A stretch of DNA of 64,000 bases from Novosphingobium sp. Rr 2-17 (GTDB taxonomy: Bacteria > Pseudomonadota > Alphaproteobacteria > Sphingomonadales > Sphingomonadaceae): contig NZ_AKFJ01000097.1 of NCBI RefSeq assembly GCF_000272475.1, positions 1-64,000 of the forward strand, given 5' to 3'. Under the pieces are notes generated by a model. That model saw only the letters and a list, made by a program, of their open reading frames with translations, did no database searches and was not told where the DNA came from. A program made the translations under genes and the position numbers. Shown here piece after piece: positions 9,055 through 15,986 of this stretch (within the stretch, counting starts at the first letter, position 1; each line of letters starts with the position of its first letter).

Positions 9055-9537
9055 TCAAAAGCTAGGGAAGGGCGTGATCTTTTCGCAAGCTGCCAAGGCC
9101 TCGCGCGCAAGTTGGTCGAGCCACTCGTCATCTGACGGCTCAGTCCAGGGCCGGAGCACATCGACCAAGGCGGGATCGGCAACCAACGCGGCGGCCTCAA
9201 ACACGGGCATACTCACCTGTTCGCCAGACAATGCCTCCAGAACTAGCGGCAACGCCAGCCTCGGATCGCGCTGCGCAATACCGACCAGCGCCTCTGCTCT
9301 TACTACGTCGTTTTCATCGTTAGCGGCGGATAGCAGTGCCTCCCGGATCTCGGGCGTATCGGCCTCTTCTGATGCAAGAAGCATTGTCGCCCAGTCGCGG
9401 TTAGAGAGGTCGTCGTCACGCGTCATCGCGATAAGCTGCCGCATGTTCGCGTCAGCAAAGGCCGAACCTGAAAGCGGCACTTCCTCGGCGACAACTGCCT
9501 TTAAAAAATCGGAAGCGGGCTCGTAACGTTCGGTCAT
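9055..9537 (-). CDS. HEAT-repeat protein
   Basis: A 160-aa protein starting at ATG 9537 (MTERYEPASDF; a GTG two codons upstream is possible). It is built of helical repeats of HEAT type: NRDWATMLLASEEADTPEIREALLSAANDENDVVRAEALVGIAQRD followed by PLVLEALSG and DPALVDVLRPW. Such proteins are scaffolds and cannot be given a specific role from sequence. No membrane segment or signal peptide is present. The neighbours are transposon debris and a small membrane protein. Confidence 0.7.
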   Translation of the reverse strand: MTERYEPASDFLKAVVAEEVPLSGSAFADANMRQLIAMTRDDDLSNRDWATMLLASEEADTPEIREALLSAANDENDVVRAEALVGIAQRDPRLALPLVLEALSGEQVSMPVFEAAALVADPALVDVLRPWTEPSDDEWLDQLAREALAACEKITPFPSF

Positions 9538-9594
9538 CGACACAGCATATCACCAAAGACGAACGGCAGCTAACCACCAAACCCGGTCGTTCCC

Positions 9595-9620
9595 GATGCA
9601 AAAATCAAAAGTTTTGCATC
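9595..9620. repeat. 26-bp palindromic repeat, copy 1
   Basis: GATGCAAAA, an 8-base spacer (atcaaaag), then TTTTGCATC. A near-identical 26-bp unit occurs at 9987-10012. The two copies bracket the small membrane-protein gene at 9663-9932. Confidence 0.85.
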
Positions 9621-9662
9621 AATGCAGAGGCGCAAAGCAGTCGGTCGGCTGATGATAGAGAC

Positions 9663-9932
9663 CTACGTGTTGCCGCTCATTCGGCTAGCGCGACGCCAGC
9701 AATAGGCCCCAAGCGCGAGCGGGACACCGAAAAAGAAAAGGTAGATCATCCAGTGATCCACCAGAATGCCCGGTATCGATGATGGCTCTAGAATTGGCAG
9801 AAGTAGCGGAAACAGCATCATCGGCGGCGTGATCCAAAGGGACCACGCTGCCCGCCCCCACAAGGTGGCCGACGAGGGCGGCGTGATGAACCATCGCCAG
9901 AACCGCTTGCTCGAAGTGCCGAGACTATTCAT
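9663..9932 (-). CDS. small membrane protein, unknown function
   Basis: An 89-aa protein with two likely membrane helices (roughly residues 29-50, LWITPPMMLFPLLLPILEP, and residues 60-78, HWMIYLFFFGVPLALGAY) and a basic C-terminal tail. No family is recognised. It sits alone between two copies of a 26-bp palindrome, which may mean that the gene and repeats travelled together or that the repeats are its regulatory or terminator elements. Confidence 0.5.
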   Translation of the reverse strand: MNSLGTSSKRFWRWFITPPSSATLWGRAAWSLWITPPMMLFPLLLPILEPSSIPGILVDHWMIYLFFFGVPLALGAYCWRRASRMSGNT

Positions 9933-9986
9933 TTCATCATTTTACCACGAAGCTCCGCTCATCGCCAATTTTGTCGTTCCCCGTGT

Positions 9987-10012
9987 GATGCAAAACTCAC
10001 AAGTTTTGCATC
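9987..10012. repeat. 26-bp palindromic repeat, copy 2
   Basis: GATGCAAAA, spacer ctcacaag, then TTTTGCATC. The same length and arms as the copy at 9595-9620, with two differences in the spacer. In this copy the palindrome extends to 11-bp arms with a 4-base loop. Confidence 0.88.
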
Positions 10013-10172
10013 CTGGCGGGACCGGCAGAAATCTGCCGGGTTCCGTGATGCATATCTCTAATGCGCAATGGCCGCTGTGCGTCTCCGGGCGGGTAGCCGT
10101 TTCCCGGAAACAGGAATTCAGGACGCAGGCAGCCACCAAATCGACACAACAGCTTATGTCGAAGCCCTCTGA

Positions 10173-11003
10173 TTATGCCGACCCGTCGCATGGCTGATCG
10201 ACGGGGATTCCCCGCTCAAAAAGGCCATGCGGCATAATCCGGCGCTCGGCATAATGGGTAAGTTCATGCAGGCAGGTACGGTAGTAATTGACCTGATCGC
10301 GGAAAGCGGGTTGCGGCGGGACCGCCACGAAATCCGCTTCGGGCGCATAGAAGGCCTTCGCGCCGCCGATCCGGACCTCGACGCCGCTGGCTGCGATGAC
10401 CGCTTCGGCGACGGGCACGATCTCGCGTTCGGGCAGCGCGACCGGCGCGCGCAGCAGGTCGTCGCGCAGCCCTTCGCACTGGGCCACGTTGAAGACGGTA
10501 AAGCGCTTGAGGAAGCCGACGGTGCGGGCATCCTCACCGGATTCGCGCGCCCGTTCTTTCTCGGCCTCGGGGGTGAAGCGGTCGGCGTAGACGATGCCGG
10601 TTCCCTGCTCACCCTTGCGCACATGGCCACCGGCCTCGAGGGCCTGCCGGAACGTAAGCCAGCCTTGCGAGGGCCAGCCGTTCTCGATTACAGCACCCCA
10701 CAGAATAAGGACATTGATGCCAGAATACGCGCGCCGCGTCAGGGCATTGCGCGGAAGACCGGGACTGGGCGCGCAGGATGCGTCGCCTCCGCGCCCGTCC
10801 GCTTCGGCACCGGCAGACCCGCCGCCCCTCGCACAAGCCGCGCCGCTCCACGGCTGCACCCAGGGAAGCCGTCCTTGTTCGAGCTGTCCGATGATCCGGG
10901 CTGTCACTTCGTCGTAGAGCGACGTACGGCCTTGCGGCGCGGCTTTGCGACCGTCGTTCTCTAGCGACCTTGCACCCCGCGAAACCTTGCGATGGCTGCG
11001 CAT
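10173..11003 (-). CDS. ardC: ArdC-like antirestriction protein, C-terminally truncated
   Basis: A 276-aa protein with the ArdC N-terminal ssDNA-binding domain (SLYDEVTARIIGQLEQGRLPWVQPW; NALTRRAYSGINVLILWGAVIENGW; SQGWLTFRQALEAGG) followed by the start of the zincin-like metallopeptidase domain. The HELTHY motif lies at about residue 246. Family members usually continue another 40-60 residues with further conserved metal-site residues. Here the frame ends soon after HELTHY with an unrelated tail (ERGIPVDQPCDGSA), so the protease part is probably broken. ArdC proteins are carried by plasmids and integrative conjugative elements and protect incoming DNA from host restriction. This supports a mobile-element origin for the region. 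Confidence 0.8.
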   Translation of the reverse strand: MRSHRKVSRGARSLENDGRKAAPQGRTSLYDEVTARIIGQLEQGRLPWVQPWSGAACARGGGSAGAEADGRGGDASCAPSPGLPRNALTRRAYSGINVLILWGAVIENGWPSQGWLTFRQALEAGGHVRKGEQGTGIVYADRFTPEAEKERARESGEDARTVGFLKRFTVFNVAQCEGLRDDLLRAPVALPEREIVPVAEAVIAASGVEVRIGGAKAFYAPEADFVAVPPQPAFRDQVNYYRTCLHELTHYAERRIMPHGLFERGIPVDQPCDGSA

Positions 11004-11262
11004 ACCTCACCTCCGTACGCTGCCCCAAAACCACCATGGCCTCCCCCGGAAGGCGGGGGTGGGCGGCCCGGACGACCGACAAGGCCCGCCGCAGGGCGGC
11101 GCCTGCACCGCTTGCGGCCGCAACGAAGTGGAGGAGCCGCGCGGACGCGCGGCTTGCAGGCGACGCTGGCGGGCCTAGACGGGCGGCAAGCCCACTCCCG
11201 CCGCATCCGGGAGAGGCCCTGAGATAACGCCGCGCGCGGCGAAGACGCGGGCGACCGCGTGA

Positions 11263-11282
11263 GGGCCGGTCATGACCGGCCC
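11263..11282. promoter_or_regulatory. 20-bp perfect palindrome, possible operator
   Basis: GGGCCGGTCA is followed directly by TGACCGGCCC. It lies about 260 bases upstream of the start of the ArdC-like gene, in a region without other genes. A dimeric regulator site is possible, but no regulator can be named. Confidence 0.5.
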
Positions 11283-11487
11283 CGCGCACCAGCGATCGTT
11301 ACCGGCTGGCCGAGACCCGCCATGCGGGGCTTGGTGCCGAACTGCGGATCGACGTGGTCAGCGTTCCGCGTCCGGCATAGAGCGCGATCGCACCGTCAGG
11401 TGCGAGGTGCCCGCGTTTGACCGCAGGGAAACGATGTTACGCCCGGACCACCGCCGGCGCCGCCGCGGCCGGACATGGCGCGCGGTG

Positions 11488-11712
11488 TTATGCGCCCCAA
11501 GGAGACCTGTAGAGCCGCATCGGCAAGGGTATCGGGGCTTCGACCAAGGCGTCCAGCAAAGGCGTGATATCGGGAACTCCCGGCAATGCTGACGGCAGGG
11601 CGATCAGCAGCGCGGCCCAGACAGGCTCACAGTCCGCCGCGACAATTACGCGTTCATTCCCGCCCACTTCCAGGCCGAAAACCAAGGCCAGGCTCCCGGT
11701 TTGACCGTCCAT
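11488..11712 (-). CDS. possible small hypothetical protein
   Basis: A 74-aa ORF (MDGQTGSLALVFGLEVGGN...), mildly hydrophobic, with no recognised motif. Composition is protein-like and there is no competing gene on the other strand. I see no strong ribosome site. It may equally be a chance ORF in GC-rich DNA. Confidence 0.25.
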   Translation of the reverse strand: MDGQTGSLALVFGLEVGGNERVIVAADCEPVWAALLIALPSALPGVPDITPLLDALVEAPIPLPMRLYRSPWGA

Positions 11713-11944
11713 CCGGGCCTGTGATCGATCGATTGGACCTCTCGCCAGGGTATGGCTCGTTCCCGGCTTTCGATCCGGAGCACCAGCACATTGACGCAGG
11801 CGTCGGTGATTGTGGTACGGCTAGTGTCAAGATCGCCGACGGATCGGCTGCTTGTGTTCGCAGTGGCACGTCTCATCGTTGCCGCGCGGCCAAAGACCGT
11901 CAAGTCCAACCACGGTCAGCCGTCGATGCCGCCGGAGGGTGCGA

Positions 11945-12761
11945 TCACACACCCTTTTGCAGCAGAAGGCGGTAATCCCCTGCCGCCAACGCCCGCGCTT
12001 CGCGCACCAGGCGGCGGACTCGCGATCGCAGCGAATCCGAGCCGCGCGCGTCGTCGGCGGCGATGCGCTGCGCGCCGAACAGGACACCTGCGATGTCGTG
12101 GAGGCTGGCCCCTTGGGTGACGGCATCGTGAACCCTCAACGCCTCGATCCATCGGCTCATCCTCGGATCGGGCGGGAACAGCGAGCTGACGAAGCGGCGA
12201 TGGGTGCATAGCGCCAGCAAGCGCCGCAACGGCAACAGCCTGGGACGCAGCGTGTGGGTGCCGGCCAATCTGTAATGCAAGACGACAGGGCCCTTCGCGA
12301 GCGATCCGACAACAACGTCCAGGCGTATCCGGCGCTGCCCGTCGCTGATCACGGCATGCTCGCGCCCCCGTCTACCAGACACGAGCGATAACCACGGTTG
12401 GAGCGAGGCCGGGTCGATGGCATCGATGTCGTCCCCACCGGCTGGACGGGCAGCGACTTCCAAGGCGCCCGGGTCGAGCTGCGAACACCAGATAAGCTTG
12501 GCGCGCGAAGCGGTGACCGCGGGGTCCTCGGGGAAAGTGTAGGCCCCATTGGCGGACTACCTCCCCGCACGAGCCGCTGCGGGTGACCCCACTGGCGCAG
12601 GCATACCACTCAACGTAGGCGGGATCACGGCGCAGCCATTCCCACATGAGGCCGGCCCGATCGACGCCGGATAAATCGTCATACGGCGACGTATCGCGCC
12701 AATTGACCCCCCGGCTAAACCGGCGCGCGGTCATGAGCGGGGCTCCAGCGTCACGGAACAT
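11945..12761 (-). pseudogene. DUF6499/DUF2285-type regulator, frameshifted
   Basis: The N-terminal part (frame starting at 12761) reads VNWRDTSPYDDLSGVDRAGLMWEWLRRDPAYVEWY, the short N-terminal domain of the proteins usually annotated DUF2285. After RQWG the frame changes: the other frame supplies TFPEDPAVTASRAKLIWCS and continues through DAIDPASLQPWLSLVSGR to the DUF2285 C-terminal region (SLHDIAGVLFGAQRIAADD, SLRSRVRRLVREARALAAG). Restoring one G in the run at 12544-12547 joins the halves. Such proteins accompany replication or conjugation modules of integrative elements in alphaproteobacteria. No replication or transfer genes remain here. Confidence 0.75.
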
Positions 12762-12937
12762 GACACTTTTGTGACACTGCTAGTCTTGCACAATCGGGGT
12801 AAATCAATACTATCCGACGTACTGGGAACCGCGGATCGCCGATGGAATGAGAGCCGTGGGCAGGTTCGCCCTTGAGCAGAAAGGGCGGCTCGACGCGTCC
12901 GGGCGGCTTGAGACGCCGCGACGAGCCGTGGTAGCGC

Positions 12938-13690
12938 ATGGGCATCACAGGAGCATACCAAGAATTTCGCGATCTCGTTTTTGAAGCCAAAAATCTCACG
13001 GCACTCGGGCACGCACTGTCTCGCATAGCCCAGGCTCTGGAATGCGATTACTACGCCGTGGGCCATCACGTTGACTGGGGCAGGCGCACGCCTAACGCCT
13101 TTCGCCTGCAGAACTACCCTGCGCGCTGGGTCGAGTTCTACGATCGCAGTGGTTTTGGCGGACGCGATCCGGTTCACCGGGCTTCGGCAAGAACCCAAAG
13201 CGGGTTCTTGTGGCGTGAGGCTGGACACCTGATCGATTTCACCGCCAGCGACGCGCGTCTGATGGCCCTTGCGATGCGCCACGGGATCGCAGACGGCTTC
13301 ACGGTTCCGGCCAACGTGCCCGGAGAGTTCCAAGGTTCGTGCACGTTTGCCACGGCGCCAGACAACCCACTTACCGAAGAAAGGGTGATGCTGGCCCGGC
13401 TGATCGCGCCTCACATATTTGAAGCCGGACGACGCCTGGTCGGCAACGGCCAGTTGATCCGCAACGCCAGGACCGCGCGCCTCACCCATAGACAGCGGAC
13501 TTGCCTGCTGTGGATCGCGGCGGGAAAATCCGACTGGGAGACCGGGCAAATACTCGGTATCAGCGAAGGGACGGTGCGCCAGCATATCAGCGACAGCTGC
13601 AAAAGGCTGGGAATACAGAAGCGAACATTGCTGCTGTTCCTCGCGTTTCGGAATGGAGCCATCAGCTTTCCCGAAGTCCCGTTTCACTGA
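12938..13690 (+). CDS. luxR: LuxR-type quorum-sensing receptor/regulator
   Basis: A 250-aa transcription factor with an N-terminal autoinducer-binding domain and C-terminal GerE helix-turn-helix. In the ligand domain the canonical AHL-pocket pattern is visible: WVEFYDRSGFGGRDPVHR (W, Y, D-P), SGFLWREAG (W) and HGIADGFTVP (G). The DNA-binding part is LTHRQRTCLLWIAAGKSDWETG and GISEGTVRQHISDSCKRLGI. It lies 74 bases upstream of a luxI homologue on the same strand, the standard arrangement of a cognate receptor/synthase pair. It is a strong candidate regulator of luxI, and perhaps of the lasso peptide genes 1.5 kb downstream. Confidence 0.92.
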   Translation: MGITGAYQEFRDLVFEAKNLTALGHALSRIAQALECDYYAVGHHVDWGRRTPNAFRLQNYPARWVEFYDRSGFGGRDPVHRASARTQSGFLWREAGHLIDFTASDARLMALAMRHGIADGFTVPANVPGEFQGSCTFATAPDNPLTEERVMLARLIAPHIFEAGRRLVGNGQLIRNARTARLTHRQRTCLLWIAAGKSDWETGQILGISEGTVRQHISDSCKRLGIQKRTLLLFLAFRNGAISFPEVPFH

Positions 13691-13691
13691 C

Positions 13692-13709
13692 ATCCCCTTT
13701 TCCGGGGAT
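13692..13709 (+). promoter_or_regulatory. 18-bp dyad between luxR and luxI, candidate lux box or hairpin
   Basis: ATCCCC, six bases (ttttcc), GGGGAT. It starts two bases after the luxR stop and lies 56 bases upstream of the luxI start. Length and position fit a LuxR-binding site for luxI autoinduction. It could also be a short RNA hairpin, but no U-run follows. Confidence 0.45.
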
Positions 13710-13764
13710 ATCAGCAAGCAGCCTGAACCCGACAAGATTGCGAACCGTTCACCGGAGGTTCGCG

Positions 13765-14379
13765 ATGATCCATTGCCTTTCCAATGCCCGTGCCGGCACC
13801 CAGCACACGGTGCTTCGCAATATGTTCGAGGCCCGCAAGCGCATCTTCATCGATCTCCTGCGCTGGGATCTGCCGGTTCTTGCCGGGCGCTTCGAGGTCG
13901 ACAGGTTCGACAACGACAAAGCCACCTACATCGTGCTGGCCGATACGGATGGCGCGCACCGCGCTTCTGCCCGCCTCCTCCCCACAACCGAGCCGCACAT
14001 CCTCGACACGTTGTTCGCGCAGCTGTGCGAGGAGGCCCTGCCTCGCGATCCGACGACGATGGAGATCACCCGTTTCTGCCTCGAGCGAAAGTCGAACGCG
14101 GTGGAGCGCCGAGCCGCACGCGATGAGCTCATTCATGCTCTCGTCGCCTTCGGCCTTGCCAACGGCATCAAGCGATACACCGGGGTTGCCGAGGTGCCCT
14201 GGCTTCGACAGATCCTGTCGTTTGGATGGCGCTGCCGGCAACTTGGCCGCCCCGCGCTCGTCGGCGGGCGCTGGCTGGGTGCCATGACCATCGAAATCGA
14301 CGAGGACACCCCCGCGCTGCTGGAACGGGGCGGCGTACCGGTAGTGCCGTGTCGCCGGGGAAGTCGCCATGTCCACTGA
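13765..14379 (+). CDS. luxI: acyl-homoserine lactone synthase (LuxI family)
   Basis: A 204-aa enzyme that makes an acyl-homoserine lactone signal from S-adenosylmethionine and an acyl carrier protein (or CoA) substrate. The start is the ATG at 13765, preceded by CGGAGG at a good distance; the frame is open further upstream inside luxR but that is not needed. Family residues are present: FEARKRIFIDLLRWDLP (R, F, W), EVDRFDNDKATYIVL (D-x-x-D), HRASARLLPT (R) and the signature MEITRFCLER (E, R). It follows luxR and precedes a gntR gene by 60 bases. The acyl chain cannot be predicted from sequence by eye. Confidence 0.92.
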   Translation: MIHCLSNARAGTQHTVLRNMFEARKRIFIDLLRWDLPVLAGRFEVDRFDNDKATYIVLADTDGAHRASARLLPTTEPHILDTLFAQLCEEALPRDPTTMEITRFCLERKSNAVERRAARDELIHALVAFGLANGIKRYTGVAEVPWLRQILSFGWRCRQLGRPALVGGRWLGAMTIEIDEDTPALLERGGVPVVPCRRGSRHVH

Positions 14380-14439
14380 CGCGCTTTACGGTCAGCCCGA
14401 GACCATCGCCGTAGGGCCGCCCGGACGGAAGCAACGGGG

Positions 14440-15060
14440 ATGAATGCCGGGGCCCGGGCCTCGCGGGCGTACGACGAACTCAAGCGCTTGCTCCTCTCGG
14501 GCGTGGTGGCCCCGGCCCAGCGGCTCGACCCGATTCGGCTGGCACAAGCGCTGGCAGTCGGAGTGACGCCCGTGCGCGAAGCGCTACTTCGGCTGGTCGG
14601 CGAACGCCTTGTGGAGCTACGGATGAATGACGGTTTCCATTTACCGATGGTCACCGAGTCGACCTTGCTCGACCTCTATCGCTGGAACGTGGATATCCTG
14701 CGCCTTGCGCTACGATCCATGAGTCCCAAGACCCACCGGCACGCGCCCGCCGTCATCGTGCCTGCTCAGCCCCTCGGGGTGGACAGCTTGTTTCTCGTCA
14801 TAGCCGAGCGATCGAGGCGGCCCGAACTGCGCGCGCAGATAGCATCGGCAAACGACCGCCTCGCTGTCACCCGAACAGCCGAAACACGCGTGCTAAACGA
14901 TATCGGCGCAGAAATCGCTGCCTTGCTCGACACGACCAGTACAGACGCCATCGCCCTCTCACGGGCCATTACTCGATACCACCGCACTCGAATAAACAAA
15001 GTACGAGAGATAGTATCATCGATCTATCGAATTCCAGACATCTTTGACGGGACGCCTTGA
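14440..15060 (+). CDS. GntR-family transcriptional regulator
   Basis: A 206-aa protein with an N-terminal winged helix of GntR/FadR type (RAYDELKRLLLSGVVAPAQRLDPIRLAQALAVGVTPVREALLRLVGERLVEL, residues ~8-65). It is followed by a helical C-terminal region, shorter and less conserved than a full FCD ligand domain. Its stop is 90 bases from the lasso precursor start on the same strand, so it is a likely direct regulator of the lasso operon, or is transcribed into it. The 18-bp dyad at 15114-15131 is an obvious candidate binding site. Confidence 0.85.
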   Translation: MNAGARASRAYDELKRLLLSGVVAPAQRLDPIRLAQALAVGVTPVREALLRLVGERLVELRMNDGFHLPMVTESTLLDLYRWNVDILRLALRSMSPKTHRHAPAVIVPAQPLGVDSLFLVIAERSRRPELRAQIASANDRLAVTRTAETRVLNDIGAEIAALLDTTSTDAIALSRAITRYHRTRINKVREIVSSIYRIPDIFDGTP

Positions 15061-15149
15061 ATTATAAAATAGTTATAATTTTTTTATATCGCGAAAGGAG
15101 GCCATCATTCCGGTGCCGCAATTGTGCGGCATCAAGCAAGGAGTGAGAT
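15061..15149 (+). promoter_or_regulatory. lasso precursor leader region with AT-rich dyad and 18-bp palindrome
   Basis: Directly after the gntR stop is an AT dyad, ATTATAA-aatag-TTATAAT (15061-15079), running into a T tract. This could be gntR termination, a promoter element, or both. Further down, TGCCGCA-attg-TGCGGCA (15114-15131) is a perfect 7-bp-arm dyad. The ribosome site AAGGAG (15138-15143) sits 6 bases before the precursor ATG. Confidence 0.6.
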
Positions 15150-15269
15150 ATGGACCGTCTACACGACATCATCGACCTCGGCGCCGCCAGTGTCGAGACC
15201 AAGGGCCCGATCGGCGAAGGCAGCGACCTCGTCCTGGGCCAGAACCCGGCGGGTCTTTCCGACGACTGA
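15150..15269 (+). CDS. lasso peptide precursor, sphingonodin-like
   Basis: A 39-aa peptide. The leader is MDRLHDIIDLGAASVETK (18 residues) with the hallmark Thr at the penultimate leader position. The predicted core is 21 residues: Gly1 starts GPIGEGSD, giving an 8-residue macrolactam ring closed between the Gly1 amine and the Asp8 side chain. The tail runs LVLGQNPAGLSDD. No Asp or Glu falls at positions 7 or 9, so ring size is unambiguous. The Gly1-Pro2 start and the GLSDD ending resemble sphingonodin I as I remember it. Strong AAGGAG ribosome site 6 bases upstream. It is followed by a stable hairpin and then the B and C maturation genes. Known family biology: B cleaves the leader, C activates Asp8 and closes the ring around the tail. 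Biological target unknown. Confidence 0.92.
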   Translation: MDRLHDIIDLGAASVETKGPIGEGSDLVLGQNPAGLSDD

Positions 15270-15275
15270 AGCATG

Positions 15276-15304
15276 GGGATGCGCGGCGCGTCGCCGCGCA
15301 TCCC
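15276..15304 (+). terminator. intercistronic hairpin between lasso precursor and B gene
   Basis: GGGATGCGCGGCG, loop CGT, then the exact complement CGCCGCGCATCCC: a 13-bp GC-rich stem 6 bases after the precursor stop. There is no long U tract, so it is more likely a partial terminator or an mRNA 3'-end stabiliser that makes precursor mRNA exceed enzyme mRNA. Hairpins at this place are known in proteobacterial lasso clusters. Confidence 0.8.
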
Positions 15305-15332
15305 TTCGTCGAATGCCATCGGGATTGCCGTC

Positions 15333-15986
15333 ATGACGATTTTGCTGCGCGAGGGACTTTCGTTCTGTCGGTTGGGCAATCGGACCGTCTTCCTCGATCT
15401 ACCTTCCGACCGCTATTTCGGCCTCTCCCCCGCGACCGAAGCCATCTTTGCGCGTGCCTGTGTCAACCCCGTCACGAGCGCGGCGGATCGCGATGTTCTC
15501 ACCAAGGCGGGAATCCTCGGGCAAACTGAGGCATCGCTGCCGCTGCGCGAATGCCGGCACCCGGCTGCGACCCGAAGCGGCTTCGATCAGGCACCGCTTG
15601 GAGCCAATCCGCTGACGGTTGCCCGTCTTCTGGCCAATCTGTTTGCGGCAAAAAGAAGCCTCCACCGACGGGGGCTTGCTGCGACATTGGCGGACCTGGC
15701 CGGGTTGAAACCTCTGGCAGCGAAGGATGACGCCCGCGAAGCCGATATCGTGGCCATCGCGCATGCCCAGCGGATATGCGCCCGCGTCATCGGTTCGCAC
15801 GATCAATGTCTGGTTTATGCCGTGGCCGTGGCGCGCATCCTGTTCGCCGCTGGCGCGGCAGCGGACCTTGTAATCGGCGTCGCCATGCCGCCGTTTCGCG
15901 CCCATGCCTGGGTGCAATGGCGCGACGTGCTCGTAAACGAGCGAGTGGACATTGCGGCGCACTACACCCCGATCAAGGTCGTGTGA
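15333..15986 (+). CDS. lasso peptide B protein (RRE plus leader peptidase)
   Basis: A 217-aa protein that binds the precursor leader and removes it. The N-terminal ~80 residues are the PqqD-like recognition element (FCRLGNRTVFLDLPSDRYFGLSPATEAIFARAC). The C-terminal part is the transglutaminase-like cysteine protease: catalytic Cys in SHDQCLVYAVAVARILF (residue ~158) and His in FRAHAWVQWRDVLVNE (residue ~190). I choose the ATG at 15333 because an earlier in-frame ATG at 15273 would place the start before the intercistronic hairpin and add an unconserved extension. The stop overlaps the start of the C gene (TGATG), so the two are translationally coupled. Confidence 0.9.
   Translation: MTILLREGLSFCRLGNRTVFLDLPSDRYFGLSPATEAIFARACVNPVTSAADRDVLTKAGILGQTEASLPLRECRHPAATRSGFDQAPLGANPLTVARLLANLFAAKRSLHRRGLAATLADLAGLKPLAAKDDAREADIVAIAHAQRICARVIGSHDQCLVYAVAVARILFAAGAAADLVIGVAMPPFRAHAWVQWRDVLVNERVDIAAHYTPIKVV

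Larger units (their letters stand above)
11004..11944. other. GC-rich region without a clear gene
   Basis: No family-recognisable protein is seen in 940 bases between the ArdC-like gene and the DUF2285 remnant. A 20-bp perfect palindrome lies at 11263-11282. One small minus-strand ORF (11488-11712) has a plausible amino-acid composition and is listed separately. The stretch has the look of eroded mobile-element backbone. Confidence 0.5.

Noticed and set aside
11272..12120. Several overlapping plus-strand frames opposite the DUF2285 remnant and upstream
   Set aside because: No motifs, no ribosome sites and compositions typical of GC-rich noncoding frames.
14380..14439. A second lasso precursor near luxI/gntR
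   Set aside because: No small ORF with a Thr-x-Gly junction and Asp/Glu at ring positions was found in the gaps around luxR, luxI, gntR or the enzymes.
15273..15332. Earlier ATG for the lasso B protein
   Set aside because: It lies before the intercistronic hairpin and adds an unconserved 20-residue extension; the RRE domain starts naturally at 15333.
15776..15985. Earlier start for the lasso C protein
   Set aside because: It would overlap the B gene by 70 codons with unrelated sequence; the ATG at 15986 is coupled to the B stop and begins the recognisable domain.
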